64,000 nucleotides of DNA. It comes from Mumia quercus (GTDB lineage Bacteria; Actinomycetota; Actinomycetes; Propionibacteriales; Nocardioidaceae). The notes under the pieces were generated by a model. It saw nothing but the letters and a program-made list of their open reading frames with translations. It made no database searches and was not told where the DNA came from. The translations under genes were made by a program, and so were the position numbers. The stretch is taken from contig NZ_JANZYO010000003.1 of assembly GCF_025506335.1 (NCBI RefSeq), forward strand, positions 496,001 to 560,000, given 5' to 3'. Of this stretch, positions 1 to 7,948 are shown piece by piece (within the stretch, counting starts at the first letter, position 1; every line of letters begins with the position of its first letter).

Positions 1-211
1 TCGAGAGGTACGTGTCGGCCGGGGTGGCGCCGCCCAGGGCGTAGGCCTCGTCCGCGAGCCGGACGAACAGGGCGTCGCGGTCGGCGTCGGCGTAGACCGC
101 GACGCTGCCGATCCCGGCGTCCTTGCACGCACGGATGACGCGGACCGCGATCTCGCCGCGATTGGCGATGAGGACCTTGGTCAGCGGACGGATGCCCTGG
201 CTGTTCGTCAC
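1..211 (-). CDS. accA3: Biotin carboxylase / acyl-CoA carboxylase alpha chain, N-terminus (partial)
   Basis: The first 70 codons of a biotin-dependent acyl-CoA carboxylase alpha chain; the remainder lies beyond the left edge. The stretch [17 protein letters not shown] followed by a VYADAD segment is the start of the biotin carboxylase N-domain, which carboxylates biotin using ATP and bicarbonate. GTG at 211 is chosen because a GAGGAG Shine-Dalgarno sequence precedes it. The accE and accD homologues at 9.3-11.1 kb and birA at 11.1 kb supply the matching subunits and the biotinylating enzyme. The accA3 name rests on this context and on recalled mycobacterial gene order, so the exact paralogue is inferred. 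Confidence 0.88.
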   Translation of the reverse strand, partial: MTNSQGIRPLTKVLIANRGEIAVRVIRACKDAGIGSVAVYADADRDALFVRLADEAYALGGATPADTYLS

Positions 212-294
212 GGATGCTCCTCGGGTACCTGGGGGCTGCGTTGCCGAGTCTAGGGCGAGGCCCTCTCGCCTCCGGCAGGAGTCCATCCCCCGGC

Positions 295-300
295 TAGGGT
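295..300 (+). promoter_or_regulatory. -10 element of a leaderless-type promoter
   Basis: TAGGGT lies 7 nt before the ATG at 308. This TANNNT-to-start distance is typical of actinobacterial leaderless transcripts, and no Shine-Dalgarno sequence is present. It supports 308 as the start of the HTH gene. Confidence 0.55.
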
Positions 301-307
301 GCGGAGC

Positions 308-766
308 ATGAGCGGACCCGACGTGGAGGCCAACCAGCGCGCGCAGGCAGCGTTGTACGGAGAGCCGCTCGGCGTCATCGTCCGGCGCTGCGCGGACGTC
401 CTCGGGCTCACGCAGGCCAGGGTCGCGGCGACGCTCGGCATCTCCGCGCCGATGCTCTCCCAGCTGGCCAACGGGCACCGCGTCAAGATCGGCAACCCGG
501 CCGTCGTCTCCCGGCTCCAGGCGATGTACGCCGCGGCCCAGGCGGTGGCGTCCGGGGAGACGACCCGAGAGGACGCGATCGCCGGCCTTGCGTCGCAGGG
601 GGGCGCCGCGGTCGTCACCTCGTGGACGAAGGCCGACGCGAGCGCCGTGCGGGCCCTGTTCCGGGCGGAGGGGACCGCCGCCGAGTACGAGGACGCGGCG
701 GCGCTCGTCGCAGACGCGCACCCGCAGATCGCGGCGCTGCTGCGCAGGTACGGCGCCGATGGGTGA
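308..766 (+). CDS. XRE-type helix-turn-helix DNA-binding protein
   Basis: A 152-residue soluble protein. Residues about 20-65 form an XRE-like helix-turn-helix (a [20 protein letters not shown] core followed by SQLANGHR), so DNA binding is expected. The C-terminal half is Ala-rich and not recognised. Its stop codon overlaps the ATG of the downstream Ser/Thr kinase, so the two are translationally coupled and probably work together. An attractive but unproven idea is that the kinase phosphorylates this regulator. It is divergent from the biotin carboxylase gene. Target genes cannot be told from the sequence. Confidence 0.8.
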   Translation: MSGPDVEANQRAQAALYGEPLGVIVRRCADVLGLTQARVAATLGISAPMLSQLANGHRVKIGNPAVVSRLQAMYAAAQAVASGETTREDAIAGLASQGGAAVVTSWTKADASAVRALFRAEGTAAEYEDAAALVADAHPQIAALLRRYGADG

Positions 767-1793
767 GGTGTTCGCGGGCCGGTACGAGCTCCTGGAGCCG
801 ATCGGGTCCGGCGGCATGGGCACGGTGTGGCTCGTCCACGACAGGCGCGACGACGAGATCCGCGCGGCCAAGCTCGTCCGCCAGGTCGACGCGGCGCTGC
901 TGCTGCGGTTCATCCGCGAGCTGAGCACCCGCGTCGAGCACCCGCACACGGTGGTCCCGAGGGGCTGGGCCGGAGAGGACGACACCGTCCTCTTCACCAT
1001 GGACGTCGTACGCGGCGGCTCCGTCCACCACCTTCTCGAGGACTTCGGCGCCCTTCCTCCGGCGTGGGCCGCCTGCCTCCTGGACCAGCTGCTCGATGCG
1101 CTGGAGGCCGTGCACGAGGCGGGCATCGTGCACCGCGACGTCAAGCCCGCCAACCTGCTGCTCGAGCCGACCGGTCGCGGCCGGCCGTACCTGCGGCTCA
1201 GCGACTTCGGTGTGGCGGTGCCGATGCACGAGCCCCGGATGACCGCACCGGCGGTCGTCCTCGGGACGCGCGGCTACCGCGCGCCGGAGACGGCGTTCGG
1301 CGTCGACCCGCTCCCTGTCCAGGACCTCTACGGCGCCGGTGTCGTCCTGGCCGAGATGCTCACCGGTGAGCGACCCCCGGACGGGCGTGCGCTGCCGGCC
1401 GTGGCGCCGCCCGGTGTCGATCGGCGGTTGTGGGACGTCGCGCGGAGCATGGCCAACCCCGATCCTGCGCTCCGGCCGGCGACGGCGGCGCAGGCCCGCA
1501 AGATGCTTCACGAGACCGGCCTCGTTCCGCCGAGCACCTTCGTGCCAGACGACGGCGGGGCACAGGTCGAGGTCTTCGAGCACGTACGGGCCGACGGGGT
1601 CGGAGTACCCTCTCCCCGGCCGACGCCGGAGCTCACTCCCTCGCTCCGCCCCCCGGCGACGCCGTCGCCGGTGGCCCCGGCGGGTCCCGGCACGCCCGCC
1701 CGGCGGCCGGCGCCGCTGGCCGTCCTCGGCCTGCTGAGCGTCGGTGCCGGGGGAGTCGTCATCGTGGTGGCGCTCCTGATGCTGCTCGGCTGA
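759..1793 (+). CDS. Membrane-anchored Ser/Thr protein kinase
   Basis: A Hanks-type kinase of 344 residues. Visible motifs are the glycine loop IGSGGMGTV (about 15-23), ATP lysine K38, the catalytic loop [10 protein letters not shown] (125-134), DFG (149-151) and APE (175-177). A Pro-rich linker (about 285-315) leads to one C-terminal membrane helix ending almost at the last residue. There is therefore no extracellular sensor and no PASTA repeats, unlike PknB. ATG 759 overlaps the end of the HTH gene. The kinase domain should face the cytoplasm. The ligand or trigger is unknown; signalling together with the HTH partner is inferred from the coupling. Confidence 0.93.
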   Translation: MGEVFAGRYELLEPIGSGGMGTVWLVHDRRDDEIRAAKLVRQVDAALLLRFIRELSTRVEHPHTVVPRGWAGEDDTVLFTMDVVRGGSVHHLLEDFGALPPAWAACLLDQLLDALEAVHEAGIVHRDVKPANLLLEPTGRGRPYLRLSDFGVAVPMHEPRMTAPAVVLGTRGYRAPETAFGVDPLPVQDLYGAGVVLAEMLTGERPPDGRALPAVAPPGVDRRLWDVARSMANPDPALRPATAAQARKMLHETGLVPPSTFVPDDGGAQVEVFEHVRADGVGVPSPRPTPELTPSLRPPATPSPVAPAGPGTPARRPAPLAVLGLLSVGAGGVVIVVALLMLLG

Positions 1794-1799
1794 GCAGCC

Positions 1800-3188
1800 T
1801 CACCAGCCGCCGCCCGGGTGGTCGCCCGGGCCGTGCTGCGATCCCCGCTGCGGGCCCTGCTGCCCGCCGTACGGCGGGTAAGCCTGCTGCCCCGGCGGCA
1901 CGTAGCCGCCGTACGGGGGAGCCTGTGTGCGGGCTCGAGCGGCGTGCCGGCGGGCGATCAGCACCGCTGTCACCCCACCGACGACGAGGAACGTCCCGAG
2001 GCCGACGAGCGCCCACGTGAGCCAGCCCATCGAGGAGCCCCCGTCGAGATCGGGGCCGATGACGGCCTGCTGATCGCCGAAGTCCGGGGTGCCCGACACC
2101 TCCCCGTTGACGGCGACCCCGAGCGTGACGCCCACCTCCGCCCCGGCGGCGCCGGAGCCCTCCTCCACGGGCGCTGCCGCGAGGACGACGTAGTACGGAC
2201 CCGCGGTCGAGGCCGCCTGCGACGCCCCGCTCCACGCCCCGCGCGCGTGGTAGAGCACGAACGGCGTGGTCGCGCGCAGCTCGGGCGAGGAGTACGCGTT
2301 GAGGCGCCCGTACGTGTTCGACGTGTTGTCGGCGGCCACCGCGCGCGACGGCGCGTACGTCACGAGGCTCGGCCGGATGTCGCTGTTGTCGAAGGCCTCG
2401 GCCTGCGTCGCCGTGAGGGGCGCGAACTGCGCGACGGCGTCCAGGCTCTGGCCCCAGTCGAGGTCGACCCGGTAGATCCGCGTCTCACCCGGCGCGATGC
2501 TGCCACGGTAGGCGCCGGGCTCGAGGGCGACGGCGTCGTCGAACGACACCCCGCCGCCAGGCAGGTCGTCGGGATCGGACAGCGACGGCTGCTCCTCCGG
2601 AAGGTCGGCCGACTCGGTCGGGAGCTGCTCGGCGTCCTTGGCGGGCGCCTCCTCCACGACCCGGATCTCGAGCGGCTCCTCCTGCTGCTCCTCGGTGCCG
2701 TCGGAGGTCTCGCGCGTGACGCTGAAGGTCACGTCGCCCTCGGCGCACTCCTCCCGGCCGTTCCCGCCGGCGGACGCGCTCGCGACGACGACCGGCTGGT
2801 GGCCGCCGCCTGCCGAGGAGGTGTCGCCCTTGCCGCAGCTGCTGTTGCCCGAGAACGCCTCGACGGTGACGGAGTGCCGGGCCGTCGGCGCCCCGGACGG
2901 CAGCGCCGCGGTGAGCCGCACGGTCGAGCCGTCGACCGTGCGCTTGACGGTGTACCAGCGCTGGCCGTCGGAGGTGCCCGTGAGGCCGAGGGTGTCCTTC
3001 CAGTCACCCGCCTCGAGCGAGGTCGCGTCGCCGGCGCTGGCCCCGCCATCGACCGACTTCCCGGTGGCCTCGTACGCCGCGGCGTCGTCGGCCCAGGAGG
3101 GGAGCGGTGAGGTGAGGACGACGGTCGTCGCCAGCGCCGCGGCGGCGACGAGGCCGGGCGCGCGGCGGGGGAGAAGGTGTCGGTGCAC
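1800..3188 (-). CDS. Secreted, C-terminally membrane-anchored protein (paralogue of the VWA neighbour)
   Basis: A 462-residue exported protein of unknown function. It has a signal peptide (VAAAALATTVVLTSPLPSWA), a large ectodomain, one membrane helix near residues 385-410 and a Gly/Pro/Gln/Tyr-rich cytoplasmic tail. The ectodomain is clearly related to the non-VWA part of the upstream gene: both carry a GDW-D-LG block, the (L)PGGVSF-DAV-L-PGAYRGSI block and PGET-IYR-(L/D)LDWGQSL. GTG 3188 is preferred because GAAAGGA lies 5 nt upstream. It follows the VWA gene by 48 nt on the same strand, so one operon is likely. This copy lacks the VWA domain. Confidence 0.8.
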   Translation of the reverse strand: MHRHLLPRRAPGLVAAAALATTVVLTSPLPSWADDAAAYEATGKSVDGGASAGDATSLEAGDWKDTLGLTGTSDGQRWYTVKRTVDGSTVRLTAALPSGAPTARHSVTVEAFSGNSSCGKGDTSSAGGGHQPVVVASASAGGNGREECAEGDVTFSVTRETSDGTEEQQEEPLEIRVVEEAPAKDAEQLPTESADLPEEQPSLSDPDDLPGGGVSFDDAVALEPGAYRGSIAPGETRIYRVDLDWGQSLDAVAQFAPLTATQAEAFDNSDIRPSLVTYAPSRAVAADNTSNTYGRLNAYSSPELRATTPFVLYHARGAWSGASQAASTAGPYYVVLAAAPVEEGSGAAGAEVGVTLGVAVNGEVSGTPDFGDQQAVIGPDLDGGSSMGWLTWALVGLGTFLVVGGVTAVLIARRHAARARTQAPPYGGYVPPGQQAYPPYGGQQGPQRGSQHGPGDHPGGGW

Positions 3189-3236
3189 GGTGGTCCTTTC
3201 GTGGATCAGGGGCGAGGGGAGCACGGTCGGTCGTCG

Positions 3237-5252
3237 TCAGGGCGACGAGGGGCCACCGCCCGGTCCTTCCCATGACTGGGAGGGCTGGGGGTACGGCTGC
3301 TGGTAAGGCTGAGGGGTCGGCTCGCGTCGCCGACGGCGGGCGACGAGGAGCGCGCCGAGCCCTCCCAGCACGAGCACCGCGCCGCCTCCGGCCAGGGCGA
3401 ACGGGAGCCAACCGGTGCCGTCGTCGGTCTTGTCCGCCGGGCTGGCCGGTCCGGCGTCCTGGTCGGCGTCCTCGTCGTCGTCGGCCGCCGTGCTCGTCTC
3501 GCCACCGAACTCCGGTGCCTCGCCCTGGTACTCGGGCACGCCCTTGCGCTCGCCGTTCCGCGCGACGCCGAGGGTGAACCCCAGCTCGACGCCGGCAGCG
3601 GCGCCCTCGACGGTCGCGCCGTCCTCCCCGGCGACCCCGAGCACCAGGTAGTACGGCCCGGCGATCGAGGCCGCGGCGCTGGTGTCGGATGCCGACCCCC
3701 GTTCGTTGTACGTCACCACGGGGCTCACGGCGACGAGCTCCGGCGACGTGTGCTCCGTGAGCCTTCCCTGCGAGTCCGAGACGAACGGCGCGCGCGCGAT
3801 GGCGCGACCGGGGGAGAACGTCCATAGCGTGGTGTTGAGGTCGACGTCGCCGAGGGCCTGCTTCTGCGTGTCCGTGACCGGGTCGAACTGGACGAGCGAC
3901 GACAGGCTCTGGCCCCAGTCGAGCTCGAGGCGATAGATCTGGGTCTCGCCGGGAACGATGGATCCGCGGTACGCGCCGGGATCGAGGACGACGGCGTCCC
4001 CGAACGAGACGCCGCCGGTGGGCAGCGGCTTCGGGTCGGACATCGAGGGGACCTCCTTGGACGCCTCCGGCGCAGAGGCGGGCAGCGCCGCAGCGTTGGC
4101 CGCGGGAGGCTCCTCGATGATGCGGATCTCGACGAGCTCGTCGGTCCGCCTCGTCACGTCGCCGGACTGCTTGCCGCGCGTGACGTTGAAGGTGATCTCG
4201 GAGCCGTCCTTGCAATCCTCTTTGTAGTCACGGTTGCCGGGGACGGTCTCGGTGGCGACGAGGATCGGCTGGTAACCGGTGCCGGACTGCGAGTCTGCGC
4301 CCGTACCGCAGTCCTCGCTGCCGGCGAACGTCTCGACGTAGAGGCCGTCGTCGACCTTGTAGCCGCCGGTCGGGCCGGCGATGGCGGCAGAGACGCGCAC
4401 CGTGGACCCGGGGATCGTACGGGTGAAGCGGAACCAGCGCTGGCCCTGGACGGTCAGCTGCGGACCGAGGACGTCACGCCAGTCTCCCGTGGTGATCGGC
4501 GTCGCGTTCGCGGCGTCGGGGCCGCCGGCGATCGGGGTGCCGATCGCGGTCCAGGGACGGGCGGCGCGCACGGCTGCGGTGTCGAGCGCGCCGGTCAGCT
4601 CGCCGGCGTCCTCGGCGTCGTAGTAGCGACCGTTGCCGGCTTCGGCGATGCAACGCAGCTGCTTGCGGGTCTTGGCGTCGACCGACAGGCCGACGACATC
4701 GACGGTCAGGTCGATGCCCTGCTGGGAGATGCGAGCCGCGACCTTGCACGGATCAGGGTCGCAGGTGGACTCTCCGTCGGAGACGAGGACGATGGAGCGC
4801 CGTCCCTCGTCGCCGAGGTCACGGGCCGCCTCGAGCAGCGCGGTGCCGATCGGGGTCTCCCCGTACGGCTTGTAGGCGCTGATCGCGGCGCGCAGCGCGT
4901 CGCGGTTGTCGGTGCCCGGAGCGACGACCTGCTGGGTGTCGGTGCAGGCGCCCTTGTCTCCGCGTGAGAACACCGTCGCGCCGAAGACGCGCATGCCGAC
5001 GTCTTGGGAGTCGGACAGCTTGTCGACGACGTTCTCGAGTGCCGTGCGGGCGGCCTCGATCTTGGTCGTGCCGTCGCCGGCCTTCTCCTTCATCGACCCG
5101 GAGGAGTCGAGGACCAGCATCATGCGGCCGGTGTCGTCGGCGTCGGACGCGAGCGCGCCGGGCGCGAGCGCTGTGGCGCCGATGAGGGCACCGGCCAGGA
5201 CGGTCGTCGCGATCCCGGCGGTGCGGCGCGCCAGGACATGGGGGAGTCGCAC
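3237..5252 (-). CDS. Secreted VWA-domain protein with C-terminal membrane anchor
   Basis: A 671-residue protein with a signal peptide, a VWA domain starting at MMLVLDSSGSM (metal-binding DxSxS motif; domain about residues 40-215), a long ectodomain shared with the downstream paralogue, one membrane helix near 630-655 and a basic Pro/Gln-rich tail. VWA domains bind protein partners through a divalent cation, so a surface adhesion or scaffold role is plausible but unproven. GTG 5252 has AGAGGAA 6 nt upstream, favouring it over more upstream in-frame starts. It is the first gene of a two-gene operon behind a promoter overlapped by two identical 15-bp repeats. Confidence 0.85.
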   Translation of the reverse strand: MRLPHVLARRTAGIATTVLAGALIGATALAPGALASDADDTGRMMLVLDSSGSMKEKAGDGTTKIEAARTALENVVDKLSDSQDVGMRVFGATVFSRGDKGACTDTQQVVAPGTDNRDALRAAISAYKPYGETPIGTALLEAARDLGDEGRRSIVLVSDGESTCDPDPCKVAARISQQGIDLTVDVVGLSVDAKTRKQLRCIAEAGNGRYYDAEDAGELTGALDTAAVRAARPWTAIGTPIAGGPDAANATPITTGDWRDVLGPQLTVQGQRWFRFTRTIPGSTVRVSAAIAGPTGGYKVDDGLYVETFAGSEDCGTGADSQSGTGYQPILVATETVPGNRDYKEDCKDGSEITFNVTRGKQSGDVTRRTDELVEIRIIEEPPAANAAALPASAPEASKEVPSMSDPKPLPTGGVSFGDAVVLDPGAYRGSIVPGETQIYRLELDWGQSLSSLVQFDPVTDTQKQALGDVDLNTTLWTFSPGRAIARAPFVSDSQGRLTEHTSPELVAVSPVVTYNERGSASDTSAAASIAGPYYLVLGVAGEDGATVEGAAAGVELGFTLGVARNGERKGVPEYQGEAPEFGGETSTAADDDEDADQDAGPASPADKTDDGTGWLPFALAGGGAVLVLGGLGALLVARRRRREPTPQPYQQPYPQPSQSWEGPGGGPSSP

Positions 5253-5291
5253 GGGGGGTTCCTCTCGGGGGTGAGGCGGCAAGGCCAAGAC

Positions 5292-5332
5292 GTTTGCGAT
5301 TGCGAACCTGACCATATGTTTGCGATTGCGAA
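5292..5332 (-). repeat. Two identical 15-bp direct repeats (candidate operator)
   Basis: GTTTGCGATTGCGAA occurs at 5292-5306 and again at 5318-5332, 26 bp apart start to start (about 2.5 helical turns). One copy fills the -35/-10 spacer of the VWA promoter and the other covers the region just after the -10. This placement suits a repressor. The cognate regulator is not identified. Confidence 0.65.
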
Positions 5333-5340
5333 TACGTCAA
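5311..5340 (-). promoter_or_regulatory. Sigma70-type promoter of the VWA operon
   Basis: On the minus strand TTGACG (5340-5335) is followed after 18 nt by TATGGT (5316-5311); CATATG two bases upstream is an alternative -10. The start point would fall near 5304, giving a leader of about 50 nt to GTG 5252. Repeats at 5292-5306 and 5318-5332 overlap it. Confidence 0.55.
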
Positions 5341-5596
5341 GCCGCTGGCGCGGTGTGTCACGCTACGAGACGCCGGGCTCGCTGGCTGCGTGCTAGTGTC
5401 GCAAGTACCTGCAGGCGCCGACGACGAGGTGCTGCAGGTCGGTCTGCTTCACAGAGCTTCGTCCACGCCGAGACCCGGGTCGCGGATCATCGGCGTGATG
5501 CTCTCTCCTCCCGTGTGGGGTCGGTTTCCGACTCGCGGCCGCGGTCCTCTCGCCCGCCACCCGACTGAGCTCGTCGAACACACGTGGGTGGTACGC

Positions 5597-6748
5597 ATGA
5601 TCTCGTTCGTCTGGTCCCCAGGGAACCGCCTGCCGGCAGGCACCGGTGGCTCCGAGAACTACACGGTCGGGCAGGTGCGGGAGCTGAACCGCCGCGGTGT
5701 GCCCGCCCAGGTCGTCACGGTCGGCCTCGGGCAGAACGACGGACGGGACGGATTCCCCGACCTCCCCTTCGCGTCGTTGGCGACGCTCGCCGAAATCGAG
5801 GACCTCGCGGGGACGGTCGTCTTCGTCAACGAGCCGCACGTCGTGCGCACCCGCGAACCGGCGTTCCTGATCCTGCACAATCCGCCGCCGCTTCGAGAGC
5901 ACGAGCGAGCATTCGCCGTCGACGGAACGCGCGACCTCACTCTCATCGCCACCAGCCGCTACGCCGCGGCGTTGTGGGCGCGTTTCCTGGATGTCGACCC
6001 GGAGACGATCAGCGTCGTCTACCCGTTCGCGGAGCCGTGCTTCGCCGACGAGCCGCGTACGGAGAACGCGACCGGAAAGACTCGGGTCCTCTTTGCCGGC
6101 AGGCTGAGTCCCGAGAAGGGGGTCTACACCCTCTTGTCGATGCTCCACATCGACGTCATCGACGACGACGTGGAGCTCATCTTCACGGCGACGTCCGCAG
6201 GGGCGGACAAGCCGCAGGGCCGGATCATCGAGCAGATGCTCGGCGTCCATCCCGGGATCTCGGTCGTACCGAGCCGTACGACTCCGGAGTCGATGGCCGC
6301 GCTGATGGCGACGCAGGATGTCGTGGTGATGCCGTCCAACAGCCAGTACTGGCACGAGACGTTCGGTATCGTCTCCATCGAGGCACAGCATGCGGGCTGC
6401 CGGGTCGTCGCCTCGGACGACGGAGGTCTGCCCGAGACCGACTGCGGAGGTGTGGTGCTGGTCGCTCCTGACGACGCCGAGGCGCTCGCCTGGGGCCTTC
6501 GGAGCGCGATTGCGGGTGGTCCGCTCCCGGACGCCACACGGCGGGCCGCGGGAAGGATGTTCACCGTCGCCCAGTCGGTCGATGCTCTTCTGGAGGTGTT
6601 CGCCCGGCCGCGGCCGATCTCTCCGGCGATGATCGTCCGCGAGCTCGAGGAGCTGATCGCGGCGCCCGCGGCGTCGCCGACGGCGTTGACGCGCGCCGTG
6701 TTGCCCGGTCACGTCGTGACGGCCGGCAAGGATGGGCCTGAACGTTAA
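5597..6748 (+). CDS. Glycosyltransferase family 4 protein
   Basis: A 383-residue GT-B fold glycosyltransferase, presumably using a nucleotide-sugar donor. The C-terminal half contains the GT4 donor-binding features: VLFAGRLSPEKGVYTL, then HETFGIVSIEAQHAGCRVVA with the E-x7-E arrangement, then SDDGGLPET. The N-terminal part opens with a G-G-S-E motif typical of the family. ATG 5597 is chosen because upstream in-frame codons give a low-complexity stretch unlike GT4 proteins; GTG 5585 is an alternative. It stands alone between the divergent VWA operon and a fadE gene. The acceptor is unknown; a cell-surface glycan or small glycoside is possible. Confidence 0.83.
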   Translation: MISFVWSPGNRLPAGTGGSENYTVGQVRELNRRGVPAQVVTVGLGQNDGRDGFPDLPFASLATLAEIEDLAGTVVFVNEPHVVRTREPAFLILHNPPPLREHERAFAVDGTRDLTLIATSRYAAALWARFLDVDPETISVVYPFAEPCFADEPRTENATGKTRVLFAGRLSPEKGVYTLLSMLHIDVIDDDVELIFTATSAGADKPQGRIIEQMLGVHPGISVVPSRTTPESMAALMATQDVVVMPSNSQYWHETFGIVSIEAQHAGCRVVASDDGGLPETDCGGVVLVAPDDAEALAWGLRSAIAGGPLPDATRRAAGRMFTVAQSVDALLEVFARPRPISPAMIVRELEELIAAPAASPTALTRAVLPGHVVTAGKDGPER

Positions 6749-6761
6749 CGACTGTTAACAT
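6744..6761 (+). promoter_or_regulatory. Promoter/operator of fadE with duplicated GTTAAC
   Basis: GTTAAC at 6744-6749 and 6754-6759 flank four bases, forming a palindrome that overlaps the -10 TAACAT (6756-6761). That hexamer lies 6 nt before ATG 6768, so the transcript is probably leaderless. The same TTAAC-N5-TTARCAT arrangement precedes the second fadE at 16345-16361, pointing to shared control. Confidence 0.6.
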
Positions 6762-6767
6762 TGGCGG

Positions 6768-7937
6768 ATGGCGTACAGCACCCTTTCTTCTGAGCACGAG
6801 GCCTTCCGCAAGGTCGTCCGCGACTTCGCCCAGGCCGAGATCGCCCCGCACGTCGCGCAGTGGGACAAGGACCACCACTTCCCGGTGGACCTCGTCACCA
6901 AGATGGGCGAGCTGGGCCTGTTCGGACTGACGGCGCCGGAGGAGTACGGAGGCTCCGGAGGCGACTTCACGAGCCTGTGCGTCGCCATCGAGGAGCTCGG
7001 TCGCGTCGACCAGTCGATCGGCATCACCCTCGAGGCCGCGGTGGGGCTCGGGATCAGCCCGATCCTCACGTACGGCACCGACGCCCAGAAGGCGCGGTGG
7101 CTCCCCGACCTGGTCGAGGGCCGGGCGCTCGCCGGGTTCGGGCTCACCGAGCCGGGCGCGGGGTCGGACGCGGGCGCGACCGCGACCAAGGCCACGCTGG
7201 AGGACGGCGAGTGGGTGATCGACGGCGCGAAGCAGTTCATCACCAACTCCGGGTCGGCGATCACCTCCGTGGTGACGGTGACCGCCCGTACGGGCGTCCG
7301 TGAGGGTGGCAAGCCCGAGATCTCCACCATCATGGTCCCCGCCGGCACGCCTGGGTTCGTGGCCGAGCCCGGTTACGACAAGCTCGGCTGGCACATCTCC
7401 GACACCCACCCGCTGACGTTCACCGGCTGCCGCGTGCCGGAGGAGAACCTGCTGGGCGAGCGTGGTCGCGGCTACGCGCAGTTCCTCGCGACGCTCGACG
7501 ACGGCCGCATCGCGATCGCCGCGCTCGCCGTCGGCTGCATCGAGGCGTGCCTCGATCTCGCGCGCGAGTACGCGCTGGACCGGCAGACGTTCGGCGGCCC
7601 GATCGGTCGCAAGCAGGGCGTGGCCTTCCAGATCGCCGACCTCGCCGTCGCCGCGCGAGCGGCGCGCGCGCTCACGTACGAGGCCGCGGCGATGAAGGAC
7701 GCCGGCGTCGGCGGGCAGGAGCTCAAGCAGGCCGCCTCCATCGCCAAGCTGTACGCGACCGAGCAGGCGGTCACCGCGACGCGCATCGCGACGCAGGTGT
7801 TCGGCGGGTACGGCTTCATGGAGGAGTACCCCGTCGCGCGCTTCTACCGCGACGCCAAGATCCTCGAGATCGGCGAGGGGACGTCCGAGGTGCAGCGGAT
7901 GCTGATCGCGCGCGGCCTCGGCCTGCCCGTCGAGTAG
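6768..7937 (+). CDS. Acyl-CoA dehydrogenase
   Basis: A 389-residue FAD acyl-CoA dehydrogenase of normal family length that introduces the alpha-beta double bond into acyl-CoAs and passes electrons to ETF. Visible features: the N-terminal helical domain, the substrate/FAD segment GFGLTEPGAGSDAGA, the QFITNSG strand, and the C-terminal GEGTSEVQRMLIAR with the glutamate at the usual catalytic-base position. The likely leaderless start is ATG 6768. Substrate length is not readable from sequence; branched short-chain acyl-CoAs fit the nearby carboxylase genes. A GNAT gene starts 12 nt after the stop. Confidence 0.95.
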   Translation: MAYSTLSSEHEAFRKVVRDFAQAEIAPHVAQWDKDHHFPVDLVTKMGELGLFGLTAPEEYGGSGGDFTSLCVAIEELGRVDQSIGITLEAAVGLGISPILTYGTDAQKARWLPDLVEGRALAGFGLTEPGAGSDAGATATKATLEDGEWVIDGAKQFITNSGSAITSVVTVTARTGVREGGKPEISTIMVPAGTPGFVAEPGYDKLGWHISDTHPLTFTGCRVPEENLLGERGRGYAQFLATLDDGRIAIAALAVGCIEACLDLAREYALDRQTFGGPIGRKQGVAFQIADLAVAARAARALTYEAAAMKDAGVGGQELKQAASIAKLYATEQAVTATRIATQVFGGYGFMEEYPVARFYRDAKILEIGEGTSEVQRMLIARGLGLPVE

Positions 7938-7948
7938 AGTCGCCGGCC

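Larger units (their letters stand above)
5253..5596. other. Intergenic region between the VWA operon and the GT4 gene
   Basis: A 344-base stretch between divergent genes. The left quarter holds the VWA-operon leader, its promoter and two operator-like repeats. TAGTGT near 5394 could be a -10 for the rightward glycosyltransferase gene. The reading frame of that gene is open back to about 5390, but the encoded Arg/Pro-rich stretch looks like chance high-GC openness. No RNA gene or mobile element is seen. Confidence 0.5.

Noticed and set aside
5390-5596. 69-codon N-terminal extension of the GT4 protein
   Set aside because: Open frame by high GC; the translation is Arg/Pro-rich, contains no GT4 features, and GT4 proteins normally begin at the ISFVWSPGNRLP strand.
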